The notes under the pieces: model-generated
The model's database searches: none
What the model was told of the DNA's origin: nothing
Seen by the model: the letters and a program-made list of their open reading frames with translations, nothing else
Program-made: the position numbers and the translations under genes
Shown: piece after piece, positions 15,601-30,600 of the stretch
Numbering within the stretch: the first letter of the stretch is position 1
How the letters are laid out: the number at the start of each line of letters is the position of its first letter
Origin: Pachypanchax playfairii
Lineage: Eukaryota; Chordata; Actinopteri; Cyprinodontiformes; Aplocheilidae
NCBI GenBank assembly: GCA_006937955.1
Contig: SSNP01000106.1
Location: 1,300,003-1,364,002, forward strand
DNA length: 64,000 nucleotides
Direction: 5' to 3'

Positions 15601-18600
15601 CTATGAGAGCAAGGTAAACTGTTTCCTGCCCTGCTGCACATGGCAACAGCAGACGTCGTGTCTTCCTGTTTGATACTCTTTTAAATTTATTTTATTTCCT
15701 ATATTAATCCCTCGTGGGGCAATTTTGCTCTGCATTTGACCCTCACGGTGAGGAGCAGAGGGTAGCCATTTTGAACAGTGCCCGGTGGGCAGTTGCGGGT
15801 TTCAGTATCTTGCCCAAGGATACTTCGACGTCTTATGCTAACAGCTTTTAGCCAGCAGCATGCTAGTCGTGGTTTCAACTGCGGGAGCTGCCGAATACTA
15901 ACAAGAAAAGGAGTTGTGACGAAACAAATACAGGCCGTTCGGACTCGGGAGAACTCGGGTTTTATCGCCACCTTCGTAGTTTGAGAGATAAAAACTGAAA
16001 GAGAAGTTGTTGACCTGTTTTCACACCCACTATGAAGATAAGAACACATGTAAAGCTAAAATATTCAACAGAAACCTCAGAAAAAATGTTTTTAATTTGT
16101 GTTAACATTTATTTATCTGACCAGTAAGACTTTTGTTAGAAAGATGAGTTGACCTCAATCTGTTTAATTTAAGCAAAACAGATGTGAGCATACGGTAGTT
16201 CATCAAATGGTAGTTTTCTTTCTCCTGGGGTTAAGAATGCCGTGAGGTTTAGCTGGGTGTGTTTTTCCTTGGTAAATGTTTGATTAAGCCAGTCGTTGGA
16301 TCATTTGTTAGTCAGAGGGGGCAAATTTCAACATGTCCTCTGAGTAGGAATGCAGCTGCTGGTTGCCCTTCTTCCACTGCCTGGGAACATCGACAGCCTG
16401 TTTATGAGAAGGTGATGAGCAGTGAAGGAGATCAGGGAGGGGAAGGAGGCATTGTTTTACCTAAATGTGCTGTCATGACTAAATCAGCTTTTGGTTACTC
16501 ATGGATGTGTCATTTTTATGAAGGGTGAGGGAAAGTAAAACAGGATGTCCAACCTGTTGGACACATGCGGGCTCATCATGCTTGTGGGGTAATATTTAAA
16601 AATTTTGACATGTTGAAAATGAAAAGTTGATAGGGAAACATGTCTCACAAACCTGATGGTGGAACAAAATGTTGACATTTACCTTTTAGCTTCCTTTGAG
16701 GTGAGACTTGGAACAGGATTTTTTGGCTTTAGTTCCATCGTCAGTTCCTCAAAATCCTATCCCTATAACAATAACAATCTGGATTTCAGTTTGCTATCTC
16801 ATACGCGATGTATTTTTAATCATATTGGCTGCTGAAGTTTAACCTGGCATGTGCCAGATCCATGTGCGGCCCTGTCCCGTGTTGAGTTGAGGATACACAT
16901 ATGGCGCTTTTCCACTAGTTTCGGGTGGAGTCGGTACGGTTCAGGTCAGTTAAGTGCCGTCTTGGGAATGCGGACGTAGGTGGGCGCATGGGCGTGCTCA
17001 GCTTAGAAGTGGCGCAAAAGGTCCATGATGTCATCTGTAATGGACATAAGAGTTCCTCACTGCTTCGTGGAATTCTTGTTGTACTCTGTCCTCTGCCAAC
17101 ACCAACAATAGGGTCTTTACCTCGGCTTTGCTCCATGAAACAGTTTTTGAATTTGTGATTTTGCAAATAGAGTGTAATAACAAATAAATAGCATACGTTG
17201 CTGGCGGCTGCTTGTTTTGAGGTCAATCGGTGTGATTTTGTGACATCACCTCACGTGCACACCGCATGCACACCGCCCAGCCAATAAGTGGCTGCCACTA
17301 CGTAGGTAGGGGTGCGACTGGTATCAGTTTACTGGACCAATCAGTCTATAGTTGAGCCACTGTGGAACGCTTGGTAGAAGTGGTCTGAAGTAAGAGTCAT
17401 TGGGGTAGGGGTCAGGCCTAGTGGGAATACGATGTTGCTTTGCCTGGGCACTTGCTGCCAATCATACCTGAACACCCGCCCTAAAGCATAATGTTAACAA
17501 ATGGTTGGCGTGCACCATCAGTGGAGTCGAGTCAGATGGTTTAGTTGGAGCAGTGCAAGATGGATTTTTGTAGATTTGAAATACTCCAAATCTCATGAGA
17601 ATCCATCTTGCAGCACAGGGTTAACTGAAGCTGACTGTTCCAGGAAAAACAGGTTGTTATAAAATGTTGTCTAAAACACGTCTCTCATGGTTTAACTAGT
17701 GGCAGTAAGCTTCATATGAGCTTGAAGTTTTATAATTTAGAGAAAGAGTGTTCCTACAAAGTCATTTCATTACCTGACGTGAGTCTTTACCTGATGCACA
17801 TTGCCTCCCACTCTGAGTCACTCTTACATACCGTCTCACTCGCTAGAATAAAGTTTATAAGTTTAATGTCTACTGTTATTTTCTTAAGGTGAAGTCATGT
17901 CCATCAAACATGAACAGGAATATTTTAATATATTTTCATGAAGCCTTATGGGGTCAATGGTGCTGAGTCATATCCATGAAATCGTTCTCCAAAATTATAT
18001 CAGTTTGAAAGCTGTCGCTCCGCAAAGGAGTTTATTATTTTGTAATTAGTTTATTTATTTAAGTCAAAAAGTTATGAATGTATATAGATTGCATTTTTAA
18101 AATAAAAAATTAGTTGAAAATTAGTAAAAGGTTCAATCGAATAAGTTTTGGGGGCAATCAAAAAAACGTCATTATGGAAAAGTTGTTTTTTATGAACAAT
18201 TAGTGAAATACTAATTATATCAAAGTGATTTCAAATGCAACGGGTGTGTTTTTTCATATCAAAGGAATCCAATGCTGAGGATAAAATAATTGTAGGACCA
18301 TTAGCTTCATGTGTAAATCACAAGTTGGGAGACATTAACTGTCAGTAAGAGGTCGCAGCGTCTTTCAAATTAAATGGTGATAATTGGAAAATTAAGTTAA
18401 TAAAAATTTTGGCTAGAGACATATTACTTTTTATTGTGTAGATGTTACATTTTTGAAAAGATGGTTGTTTTAAATTGTCTGTGTAAACACAAATAATAAA
18501 CTTAATCACTATCATTAATGTTGGACTTCGAATATTTTGCAGTTAATCAAGGGCCGTGTTGCCACATGGATGTTTTATGAGTGGAAGGTGATTTTTTTTT

Positions 18601-21600
18601 ATGTTGAAACTAATTCGTCACCATATAAACATCCAGTTTATTTATTTATTATTAAATTTAACTTGAAATGCAACAAGATTACTGAAGTTTAAATTGTTTT
18701 AGATGGTGAGAATTTCACATTGTTCTGTTCTGAACATGTAGTGAGATTAGTTTCCTTATCGAAAAAGTGCCCCACTTCTCTAAATACTTTTCACAACTTT
18801 CTCCTACAGTTCCTCAAAAATAACTGTCTCTAACTGTGTATAAAGTTAGATTAGCATATCTCTGCTGCTGGTTTGTTACAACTAAACCCTGAAAGTGTTG
18901 AATTCTGAGCTCCAATTCTTCAAATTTTCTTTTTGCTACAAGTTTGCCTCAAAGTTTTTCCAAAGTTTCTCTTTTTCTCTTAAACGCTGTAGTAAATCTT
19001 TCACAATTCTGTCTTGCGACTGAGTTTGATGAAAATCACAAACCTTGAAACACAGTGTTTTGATTCATTGTGTGCTTTCAATGTTGGAAAACACGTTAAA
19101 TGTGACTTTATATTTAAACAGCCAGAAAAACAAGAAAGAAACATATTTTTTGTTTGTGTTTCATTTTTGAGTTCTAGTTCAATTAAAAAATTTGAAAGTA
19201 AATGAAAACATGTTATAAAAATGTTACAGAACTTGCTTCAACTTATTTATTTAAGTTGACTCATTTTTGTTCACTGTGGAATTTCAGTAGCTGTCTGTGT
19301 CATTGAACATAAAACCTCTGCACAATCTATAAAAGTGATTTTTTTTAGTTTTTGGGTGATCTTGAACAAACATACACTCAAAAAATTGAATCAGGGCAGT
19401 TGATGATTTTACATACTCAATGTATTTTCAAATCACACACAAAATAGGTGTTTGTTGGTTTAAATTAAAAATTTTAAAGGAACTTAAGGCAGCTTTACAA
19501 AATCTGACTCAGTGCTGCCGCGACAGGCGCTGTGGCTAACTGCAGCCACCAGCCAAGCCGGCACGGGAGCGCGCACAGACACTTTACAGACTGTTCGTCT
19601 TAACAGCACTGCAGGCTAACATACTTCACGTCAGGTCTCTCCACTCTGTTATTTGATTTGATCTCATCATTTTCATACTGTATCAGGCTCTAAACACGAC
19701 CTATAATGTTTTCTCACCTGGTCACAAGGAAATGAGCCATGTCAGCATCCGTTTTCACTCCCAAATGCAGCTGAAGTTCCCTCCATGAACCGAACGCATA
19801 TCCAATATTTATGCGGGTGCCTGCCCGGCTTCGGTCATATTTTTTTTTAGACTCACGAGATGCCGCTGATAAAGTCTTTTTTTTCTTCGTGGTGCCACTT
19901 TTTTGGGGGGTGAGAGTGGAAGCAGGTCGTTTGCTGGCTGCAGAAACATCCATAAGTATACCTTCAGTGTTTGAATCCAAGTCCACGGCGGCCATGTTCT
20001 TCCTGTTCAAGAGCTGTCGGCAACGCGCATGCAGCGTCAATTTACGTCACATCACTACAACTGCGCGGGAAATTCGGACGTCGAACTGCAGCGCATTATG
20101 TAGCACACAGCGTGTCCAAGGCAACAGACATATATGCGGATGGCCTCGTTATTTTGGGTTTTTAATGCTTCATGACCCATTAGCATTGAATAAACTGGAA
20201 ATGCATGTGTAGTTTTTCACAAATCTTGCCTTAAGTCCCTTTAAGTAAACTTGATGTAGTTATGTCTCACGTTGTCCCTACATAACAAACACGTGTTAAT
20301 TGAAAACAGTTTATTTAAGTTTTATCACCAGATACTTTTATTAACCAAAAAGTGATATTAATGAGACTTCAGCTGTCTGGAACTAGTGGGAAGGGAGAGC
20401 ACCTCTTGTTTGGAGAGCCAGGGTTCAGGCTACTTGTCAAAGTATTCTTGGGAAACATGTTAAATTATTAGGCCTTTGCACCGAAGGTGGTGCAAAGGCC
20501 TATTGGATCCTCGTTCTTCTTGCTTTCAAGTTAACATCAATTCATTATGTGGAAACTGTTGACCTAAAAACTACGTTTAGTCAATGAATCATTTTTTGAG
20601 TGTATGGAGAACATTTGACTTGAATGTGACAGAACAACAGAGATGGTTTTGAATGTGCACAAAATTTCTATAGTGATGTGGTGTTTGTTTATGGTTGTGG
20701 TAGCTGTGGATCGGGGTCCTGGGTGGATCAAGATGGCAGCAGTGGCGGGAACATGAGGCTCATGTGCATCATGCATCATAAACCTTTCACATTGTACTGG
20801 TGTGGTGGGGTCTTAATCTGGTCTGAAAGGGGTCACTTATTTCATATTTCTCAGAACTAACTTATTATCGTTACCAGAAATAATGGTAAAAAATATTTCA
20901 CTTACTGATTAATATTCTCTTTAAATCTTCCTGATCTGGTCTGGAAGATTGAATGTATTTTTAACTACAATCATTGTTTTTATTCTAAGTGTAAGAAATA
21001 GACTTATTTAATAGTTTTATCAGAGTTAAATCATCTGGCTGATCATTCAGTCATCCTGACCTGATCTTTCAGTGAGAGCTAATTTAAAAACAAAAAGTGG
21101 CAAAGTAAAAGCCCGACCACTGTGCTTTTGTTCCTGCACACAGTAAAGCAGGTCATATATCACTAACACACACATTGTAAACAAGACTAGCCACACCTTT
21201 CACCTACAAAGTGCAGCTAATAAATCCTCTGTGCTTACGGTAAACAGCGTGTTGCCTCACAGAGTCTTGGAATGGAGCGATCACTCTGTTTCAAAGTTCA
21301 CTGCTGTGTTAAAAGGTCTGCTGTAGGGAGTGTCTGTGTGTGTATGTGTGTGTGGACAAACACTTCAGATCCATCACCACAAACACAACCTGTGTGTGAC
21401 TTTGTGTGCTTGTTGCCCAGACTTGTTATGGGTTGTGTTCTGACTGCTTCCCTCTCTTTTGCTTTAAATTTCAAAGGTCACAGAAACTGGATTTGTTTTT
21501 TTTTGTTTTTTTTTGTCTTTCAAAATAAAGGAACACTCAGTGTTTTATGTGTCATTCATATATGACTGAGCATGATCCTGTTAAATGCTGTTTGTGTAAT

Positions 21601-24600
21601 AAAATGCACCAGAACATGTAGCTGCAGGACACGTTTTCTGAGTTTAGACTGCTCAGATCTGTCCAGTCATCTGTGATGCTGCTACTGTCTCTGCTTTATA
21701 ACGTGGCTCTGATATAATCTGAAGTTTTATCTCTCTGCTGTGTGTGTGTGTGTATCTTTCACAGGCTTCTTGTTGGAGCACCCAAAGAAAAAGCCTTTTC
21801 TCTGCCGAAAGTCAACGAAACAGGTGCTGTGTACTCGTGTCCTGTCACCACAGACCCCACAGACTGCACCAGGATTGATCTGGTCACAAAAAGTAAGCAT
21901 CGTAATATTCTTCAGTTGTTCTGGTGTTAAACAGTTGGACGGAGAGCTGGAAGGAGAACCGAGAATATTTAAGAAATAAAACACAACTGCAGGTATTAAG
22001 AAAAACTGGATTCTTTTTGTTACTATAGCACCATCTAGTGGTCAAGTTCATGTTTCTTTAAATTTGAAGCTCTAATCCACAAGTGATTTTAACAGAATTT
22101 CTGAGATATGAACAACTTTTCTTCAGCTTGCTTTAAAACTTGTTTGAATTTACTGGTAACTTCTTTTTGAAAACTGATTATCAAAAAAATATTTGTAAAA
22201 ACTAGTGAAAAATAGTGGACTCTAAACTAAAATGTCTTTTTATTTCCAAAAAAAGACATTTATTTACACTTCAGGGTGCTTGAAACTCAGTCTTATATAA
22301 GAGACGTTACAATATATTTTTAAATTAATCTGCATAAATCCACCTTCAGCTTTAGGTGTTTGTGATGTTGTACACAATTGATTTAAAAACAGTTTGAGAC
22401 GAAGATAATGAGTCAAATGTTTTGTGGGAAATGAACACACATGTTCCTGTATGGATCTGTGATCCAGGGACTGCACACATAAGAATCTTTCAGCTTTTTT
22501 AGAGGTAATAGTTGCATTAAGGGGTTTCATTTTAAATTAAACTTTATTCAATTATTGTTAAAAGAAAAATCTCTGAATGGTCGGAAACATTTGCATAAAC
22601 GTGATGAAACAATAAATCAATGCACGTTGTCTTTATGTTGTTACAATAGAGCGAAGGGAATTTTGAGGTTGTCATTCACAACTTTGACATTAACACCAGA
22701 TTTATTTCACACATTCACAGCGAGTCCTGATGAGATGGTGGAGGGCATGTGGTTGGGTGTGACCGTAGCCAGTCAGAGGGGGCAACCAGATGGACGTGTG
22801 CTGGTGAGAAAACTATGTATTTCACTCCATTGAATGACATGAGTTCATGTCACACACTCTTAAAGATAATCAGGATGAAGTGTTAAGATTTATGTCACTC
22901 CGTTATGTCAGAGAGATTAGAGTATTTTTCAATTTTACAGCAGCTAAAAACATGTATATATATATATTAGTGCTGTCAGTTAAACGCGTTATTAATGACA
23001 TTAACTGAAACCCATTTTAACGGCGTGCATTTTTTTATCGCGATTTTGGCCAGCCCTTTGTAGTTTTTCTCCACGATTTTGCAAAAAACTCGTTACGTTA
23101 GAAAACTACAACATCACACCGGATCTAGTAAGACCGGTCTTGTGCGAAAATGTGTTCCCCTGAAATATTCTGTTTCCCCTGTCTCGGGAGCGCGTACCGC
23201 AGCCAGAGGGGCGGAGCCGACAAGCTTCACAGCCCTTCTGATCAGTTTCTCGCTAGACTGAAACTAGACTGATAAAAGGACAAGTTTCCCTGTCGAAGTT
23301 CTTGCTTTATTAAGTTTCCGTTAAATCAATGAACGAAAACGAAAATTGTTTTGAGTGTTTTTTTTACTCGCCGTGAGAATCAAGTCTCTCGGTATTCACG
23401 TACACTAAACCTGGCGGTTAGACTTGATTAGTCTGAGCTACAACAATGATTAATTTCACTCTGGGATTAAAAAAACATTTTTGAATTTCAATTGAAATGA
23501 TTATCATCCACCAAACACTATTTTATATAACTTCTTGTTTGTTTAGGCTGCCATGTTTTTATATTACTTTATATATGTAGATGGATGAACGGACAGACAG
23601 TCAAAGTTACAGGGGGGAACAGGATTTCTCAGCAACCTGAAATATTCCGTTCCGTGAGAGAGCTGTGGCCTTATTGTTACGTTCAAAACAAACTTGAAAG
23701 AATATGTTAAACCATCATTTAATTGCACTACAGGCTATTTTGCCTGATTTACCTTAACATGTGCACTTTATTTTATTTTGTATCCCCCTGTTTTGATCCC
23801 TGTTGAAGAGATGGCTTATGTGACACTTTTTTCTTCAGCCTACTGTTGAACAGTGTTATATTGAAAGGCCAGTGTTTTGATCTGCAGACTGTTTAAAATA
23901 TTTTACGTTTGTTAGAATACGTTTAGAGAAGTAATAAACAGCATAAAGGTTAGAGAGAGTGACACAGAGACCAGAGTGACATGTAGCTAAATTGAAGTTG
24001 AATATCTGAAATTTGATTCTGCAAAAAAACTGTGAAATACCTCAAAATAACAGCTCAGTCATATAAAGTCGCTCCCTATGCAGAGCTTTAAAGACAGCTA
24101 GGATTTCATCATGCAAACATTATTTGCACTTCTTTTCTCATTTTATTTCTATACTGTATGATGAACTGCTGCCAAAGTCACATTTTGAGCCAAACAACTT
24201 GATGTGATTTTTGCTGCTATTTTTTCAAAGTTGCAGGAGGAGCAAGACAAATAAGTCTCAATGTCTGTGTTTTATTTAGCACGCTTGGTAATATTTTGCC
24301 CAGGTTTTAATGAGTTGTTTCTAACTTTAAAATTAATCATTTAAGCTTTATTTGCTCTTCACCAAGTAATTATGCTATAATTAGTGCTTCTTTTAAATAT
24401 TCAGTAAACGTTTGAATAGGCCAGTGATTTTTCCTGTGATCTCATACAGGATGAAGCAGGTATAAAATCTGAATGGATGTTTGAATGAGATAATTAGAGG
24501 AACTGCACAGTCTTGAAACCTTCCATCCTTTCTGGTGTGCAGGCATGTGGGCATCGCTACACAAAGATCATTTCAGGTCAGAACCGGATGATTGGAGCGT

Positions 24601-27600
24601 GCTACGTAAGGAGTAACGACCTGACCTTTGATAATTCGGATGAGTGGCAGTTGCAAAGGTATCAGGTCTGCGACCCCAATCAGGACAGGATCGTGGAGGG
24701 TTTGTGCAACATGGGCATCTCAGCTGGTATATCGCACGATGACGTCTACATCGGAACTGTGGGGAGCTACAACTGGAAAGGTTGGAACCAAAAACTTGAT
24801 CGATTCATCAGTTAATGCACGAATTTAGCTTTTATCTGTGTGTCTGAGTCCCATCTAATGTATTCAGAACAGATTTTGAAGTGTTCTGGTTTTGCTTTGT
24901 TTGAAAGGAAACGTGCACATGATCTGGAGAAATCCAGATCCAAATTTCTTCTATGAAGACACCCAAAAAAAGTTTGGAGAGTTGGATTTTCGAGACAGTT
25001 ACATAGGTGAATATTTGATCATCTTCACGCCGAGTTCTAATTATGTTCACGCAGTTAATGTCGAATTGTTATTTAAAGATTTTTTGTTGTTTCACAGGTT
25101 ATTCAGTTATTGAAGAGAAGAAGCTGCTGAGCCGCGATAGCTACACATTAGTAACTGGAGCTCCGAGAAACGCCGCTAAGGGTTGTGTGTTATTTGGAGA
25201 AATTTCTCCTTCTTCTGTCATAGCGCTTGTGCAAACTATCCATGGTGAACAAGTGGGATCATATTTTGGGAGCAGCCTGGCAGCTGTGGACCTCAACAAT
25301 GACGAGTGTGTTTCTATGCAGATTTAATTACTTATATTGATATTTTTAAAACTAGAAAACTACTGTTCTTTAAGCGCCTGCTGCAACTTGAATATTTATG
25401 TACCCAGTTGGAACGATCTGATCGTTGGTGCGCCGTTTTACTTTGATCACGAGGATGGGGATGAAAAAGGAGGAGCTGTGTACATTTTCATGAACGAGAA
25501 TGGGTCATTCCGGAACATCTCCTCCATGGTTCTGAAGGGTCCGTCGCAGTCTGGATTTGGCTTTGCGGTCGCTGCCGTCGGTGATGTCAATCAGGACGGA
25601 TTTCAAGGTGTGACTCGAAGCATAATGTTTGTAAAACGCAAGGAGAGAAATGCAAGTTTATCGAGTTCCAGACAGACTACAGGGTCATTTTCAGCAGCTT
25701 GCTGGAAGACTTTTCTCTTTTCTGCAGATTTTGCAGTGGGGGCACCGTTTCACAAAACAGGAGTGGTCTACATATGGTTGGGAAGTAAAGAGGGAATTTC
25801 ACCAAAATACAGTCAGGTAATAATAATCAGGAAGACCTGCAGTAGGTTGAATTTTGGCTTAATGACTGTAAAAATCTGTGAGTAACTGCTGCCCCCTGCA
25901 GGCAATTGAGGGTAAGTCAGTGGATAACAGCCTGTTCAACACCTTTGGCTACTCTATCAGTGGAGGGATGGACGTGGACAACAACAACTACCCTGACATC
26001 TTAGTCGGCTCGCTGGACGACCACATAGCTCTTTTAAGGTAAAAACAAACAAAATCTTTTTTGTATCAGTGAAAATATTTTCTTGTGCCACCTGTATTTT
26101 GTTAAAACCTTAAACTCTTAGTGTTTCTGCCATTTTTGCACAAAGTGCTTTGATTAAACATACCAATTTTAAAATTGAAGCTGTTCTTGAACTATTTGGA
26201 GTAGAAATATGGTTAAGACCTCTTTGGAAATAAAATACTCTGAAGTTTCATCCATAATAGTCAGAATCAGTGTGAATGTTACTTTTACTGCTGAGGACTG
26301 GTAAACAAAATGATTTATGAGTCATACATGGACATTAACAGTAAGATAGATTTTTTTTTTAATCAAGTGGTTTGACAAAAATACTCATTGTGTCTAAAGC
26401 TTTGATTATATCCTTTATTAGCGTACATCATTGGAATCACGAGACTTTTAGCTTTCAAACGATGTATAACATGTTTAGATCCTTTGGACGCCTGATGATG
26501 TTACACTACAAAGAAAAAAAAACAAAAAACAGCGCTACCCGCCCGCGGGTCAAGTATCGCGAAGGGTTTAAGGAATGTGGGCTTTTATATGAGTGTGAAG
26601 GGGTTTTTTTTTCTAAGCAGTGAATTGTATAATTTCATAGTGTTTCATAGTGGGGAATCTTTGATTGTTTTCAGAGCTCGACCAGTTATTCACCTCACTA
26701 AAAATTTCTCTGCTGAGCCGAAGATCGTGGATCCAAATCTGTGTCCTGCTAATAACCCATGGTAAGAAAAAGAACAAAAAAGATAAACACACATCTTTGT
26801 GTTTTAGTTTGTATCAACAGATTTTTTTTGGCATCTCTTTTCGCAGCATCAGTGTCACGCTTTGCATGTCTTTCACTTTAAGCAACGGAAACAAAGACTT
26901 CAAGAGAAATATCAGTAAGCTGTTCTTCATGTTCAGATACTTAGTTTCTAGCATGTTTAAGGCTCATGTAAATTCTTTGTCATTAATTGTCCTGTCATTT
27001 ATTTATTTTTTATGATTATTTGTTTCTTCTTTGGGAAGATGTGGGTTTCACGGTGGAGGCCGACATGGAACGGACAAGAAGTTCCCGTGTTCGTTTTAAC
27101 AATGATGAAAACACGTATTCTGGATCTCTGTCTCTACAGTCCTCCAAACATGTCTGTGAAACTCTAAAACTCAGAGTAGTGGTAAGATGAAAGCGGATTT
27201 TGTTGTTGTTTTGCTGTTACCAATGTTTTTTTTTAAATTGGAAAGAATGAAAAGAAGTTTTTCTTTAGTTGCACCTCTTTTACGCCCTGTTCAAGCTCCT
27301 CTGGGCTCGACTGAGTGGCAAAAAAAAACACTGCTTCAGCGACCCAAATGCACCGAAACAGTGACACAAAATAGGGAAAAGCTGTTAAAAATATACGATT
27401 TAATAAAGATTCAGGTTTAGTGTTTGCTCTCAAAACATTTAAAGTGCAACTCACCCTCAAATCAACTTTTTTTGCTGATAAACTCTATAAATGAGTGTCA
27501 AATTGTCCTGTCTATATGTCTGGTTATTATTTTGGGTATTTTAGCACATTTTAATACAACTATTAATTTTCTACAAAAAAAAAATGCTAGTGGAGCGCCC

Positions 27601-30600
27601 TCTTCAGGTTAAAACGTTACACTGCACTTGAATTTTATTGGCTGTTGGCTTCTTATTTTCTCTTACAGATATTTACACACTGCGTCGAGAACTTTGCAGA
27701 AAATTATGCTAAATATTTGTATCTGTGCACAAAAATTCTGCTAGCATAACACACAAACTACTTTAAATAAACATGTTTAAATACAAGTTCTTATTACCTT
27801 AAATGCACTCATAAACAGTCTTTAATAGATGAGGATAATCTCTTGTTGTATTCCCAATCCCACATCAGATGGTTGATAAACATGATAAATGTTTTACCAC
27901 ATTAGGTTTGTGGGGTTAAAAGAGGGTGTGTCCAAACAGTCACATGGGTGAAAGTCACATACATGTATAACCTGTATTGATCATGTATAGAACAAAGTAA
28001 CATTCTCAGGTAAATTGACAGACACCTGTGAGGGACAAGCTGGACCCGGTGGTGTTTTCCGTCAATGTGTCGCTACAAGAACCAAAAGTGAAAGCCAGAC
28101 AATCTCTGCAGAACCTGGATGCTTTTCCCATTCTGAGTCCAGGGCAGAAACCCACCCAAAGAACTGAGGTGATGAGTGACTCAAACACAGGATTTAAACA
28201 TCTTACAGGCTGCAATCTGCACAAAATGTAGTATGATATTTATTTCTTCCATGTTCCATAGATAAACTTTCAAAAAGAGTGCGGCCAGGACAACAAATGC
28301 ACCAGTAACCTGCAGATGTCGGCCCAGTTTGCTGATACTCAAGGAAATTCTTACCCCAGGTTAGCATTACACTCTTTATCCAGTCTCACCCTTCTCTTTG
28401 AAAAATTAATTCTAAACTAATAAATGTGTTGTGTGTTTAGGAAGGACGGTGTCCAAGTTCTGCAGTTCAGCACCAGTATAAAAACAATCAAGGTGCTGGT
28501 GGACGTGACAAACTTTCCGTCTCCTGGGAAACTGGCGGAGGACGCTCACCAGACGATTCTCAACATCAGCTTCCCCGATGCACTGACGTACTCCGGAGTC
28601 AGACCTGATGTACGTCCACTTGAGGGCAGCAGATATAAACCTCAACACACCATCTCTCTTGTCTGTACGTGTATTTCTAGTCACTTAAACTGATTGTCTC
28701 CTTTTTTTCTTGGGTATTTGTGTGTATTTAGGACATAGAATGCAGCTATAGTGACACACTCATTTGTGAGTTGGGGAATCCTATTAAAAGCCAGGAAAAG
28801 GTACGTTTGAAGCAGCTTCTGAACGTGTTCCCATCAATCTGCAGTACATCTGACTTCTTTGCTGTATTTTTTAGGTGTCGCTGCAGATACTGTTTCAGCC
28901 CTCCGGTATCGACCTATACACAAAAGAGATACATGCTGACTTGTCTCTGTCAACGTAAGGACTCTAAGCTGTATATTTCATTTTGCATTTGAGATCATTT
29001 AGTTTTCTTGGCAATGTGATGTTTAAAAAGTCACTTAGTGATCATCGATGTTGTAATGAGGTTATTTTCTCCAGTGTTAGTGTGCAGAATGACCTGAAGC
29101 CTGTAGCGTTGGCCATGCTGATTGAAAACACCATTAAACCCTCCTTCAGCATGTGAGTCCCAAAATCAATTATTCTCCATGTAGATTTTTGTTTTTTTTT
29201 ACTCAAAGGTTGTAAAATTCTGCTTTTTTTCAGTGAAAATCAATTGAAGCGAACCCGATTTAGTGGGACAGTGATGGGCGAGTTTGCCATGAAAAACACC
29301 AGTGACGTTGGCAGTCTGGTGGAGTTCACCTTCTTTGTGAGTCACCTCCATGACTGTATATTTCATCTATAATTTGTGTGCTATTTACCCACGTTTCCCT
29401 CATCTCCACCCTGTCTTTGAAGCCAAAGTTTAATATTGTGTGGTTAAGAGATTTTTAAGTGTACCTTGTTGGGTAAACATAACCAGCAGCGGATGATGTT
29501 AAAGAGTCAACCATGTAATTTCACTCCTATTGCTAGACGTTTTGTTTGTTTTTTGTTTAATTGTGAAAACTTTTGCCACCAGGTGAAGGGACAACCACTG
29601 GGAGACATGGGGACTCTAGCTGTGGAGTTTCAATGGCCCTATGAGGTCGCCAATGGCAAGTGGCTGCTGTACCTGACGCAGATTGTTGTTTCGACAGACG
29701 CTGAAACAGAATGTAAACCTCCCGGTGGAGTCGTCAACTTTCTCAACCTTACAGTAAGGTTCTTTCTGGGAGTCTAATTACTGCATTTTCCTCAAATCTT
29801 TCAAATTTGTGCAGCTTTGTTAGAAATTAGCAAACTCAAAATAGTCTCAGATGCAAACTGTGCAACTAAAAGAATGGGAACAGGTGCAAAAACCCTAAAA
29901 TGCTAAAAATAAAAAATACAGATTTTAGCCCATCATCACATAAGGACTATAAATAAGTGTTTGAACTAAACAAAAGTATAATTACCTCTGATTTCAAATA
30001 TGCTAACTTATCTTTACCACTTCTCTAAGGGGGCTAATAAAAATGCCTTGATGATAGCTAACACTTTTGTTTAGATTCAGTTTATACCAAAAGGTCCCAA
30101 AGTTTTCAGATTTCCATCCAATGGAACAGTGAAAAGACTTAAACTAGTAATTGTTGTATTAATTGTTTCTTTAAAAATGAGTAAAACTAGCTACTAATCA
30201 CAGAATTACAAATATGGTCAAAATATGCAATGAACAATTAACATTTTACAATTTTATTTTCATTTCTTGAGATGATTTCATGAATCTTTACTCTCACTTA
30301 TTGTTTCACGGCCTTGGAATGTAGGTTAATATAAAATCGGACAAAATGTTTTATTTACTTCAGTTGTATAAAAGTAAAACCACAAACATTCTGTTTAAAG
30401 GTGCTGCCATGTTGTATTTTTAGAAGCATAATCAGCTGAGTAGAAGTGTGTAAATGGAAGTACCTCCTACTCACTCTGTTTATTCTATATCAAGTTTGAA
30501 CTAGGTTTTAATATTTGAACTTACAGCAAAGGAAGAACTTTTGGAATCAACAGGAATTTAAACATGGAAAAAAATGATGAGAGATTTTTTTTTCAAGGAA

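Larger units (their letters stand above)
3684..21764 (+). other. itga3: itga3 intron 1 (about 18 kb), repeat-bearing
   Basis: It starts gtaagt and ends ttcacag. I find no other exon or gene inside. The recognisable contents are transposable elements listed separately (9.9, 11.7, 13.9, 15.5, 16.9, 19.5 and 20.5 kb). From 3.7 to 9.9 kb I see only unique-looking AT-rich DNA and a short (AT)n run at about 3,915-3,938. Long first introns often carry enhancers; none can be named here. Confidence 0.7.

Noticed and set aside
15699..16049. 116-codon minus-strand open frame
   Set aside because: Lies across a nested repeat; the equivalent frame is not kept in the other family-1 copies.
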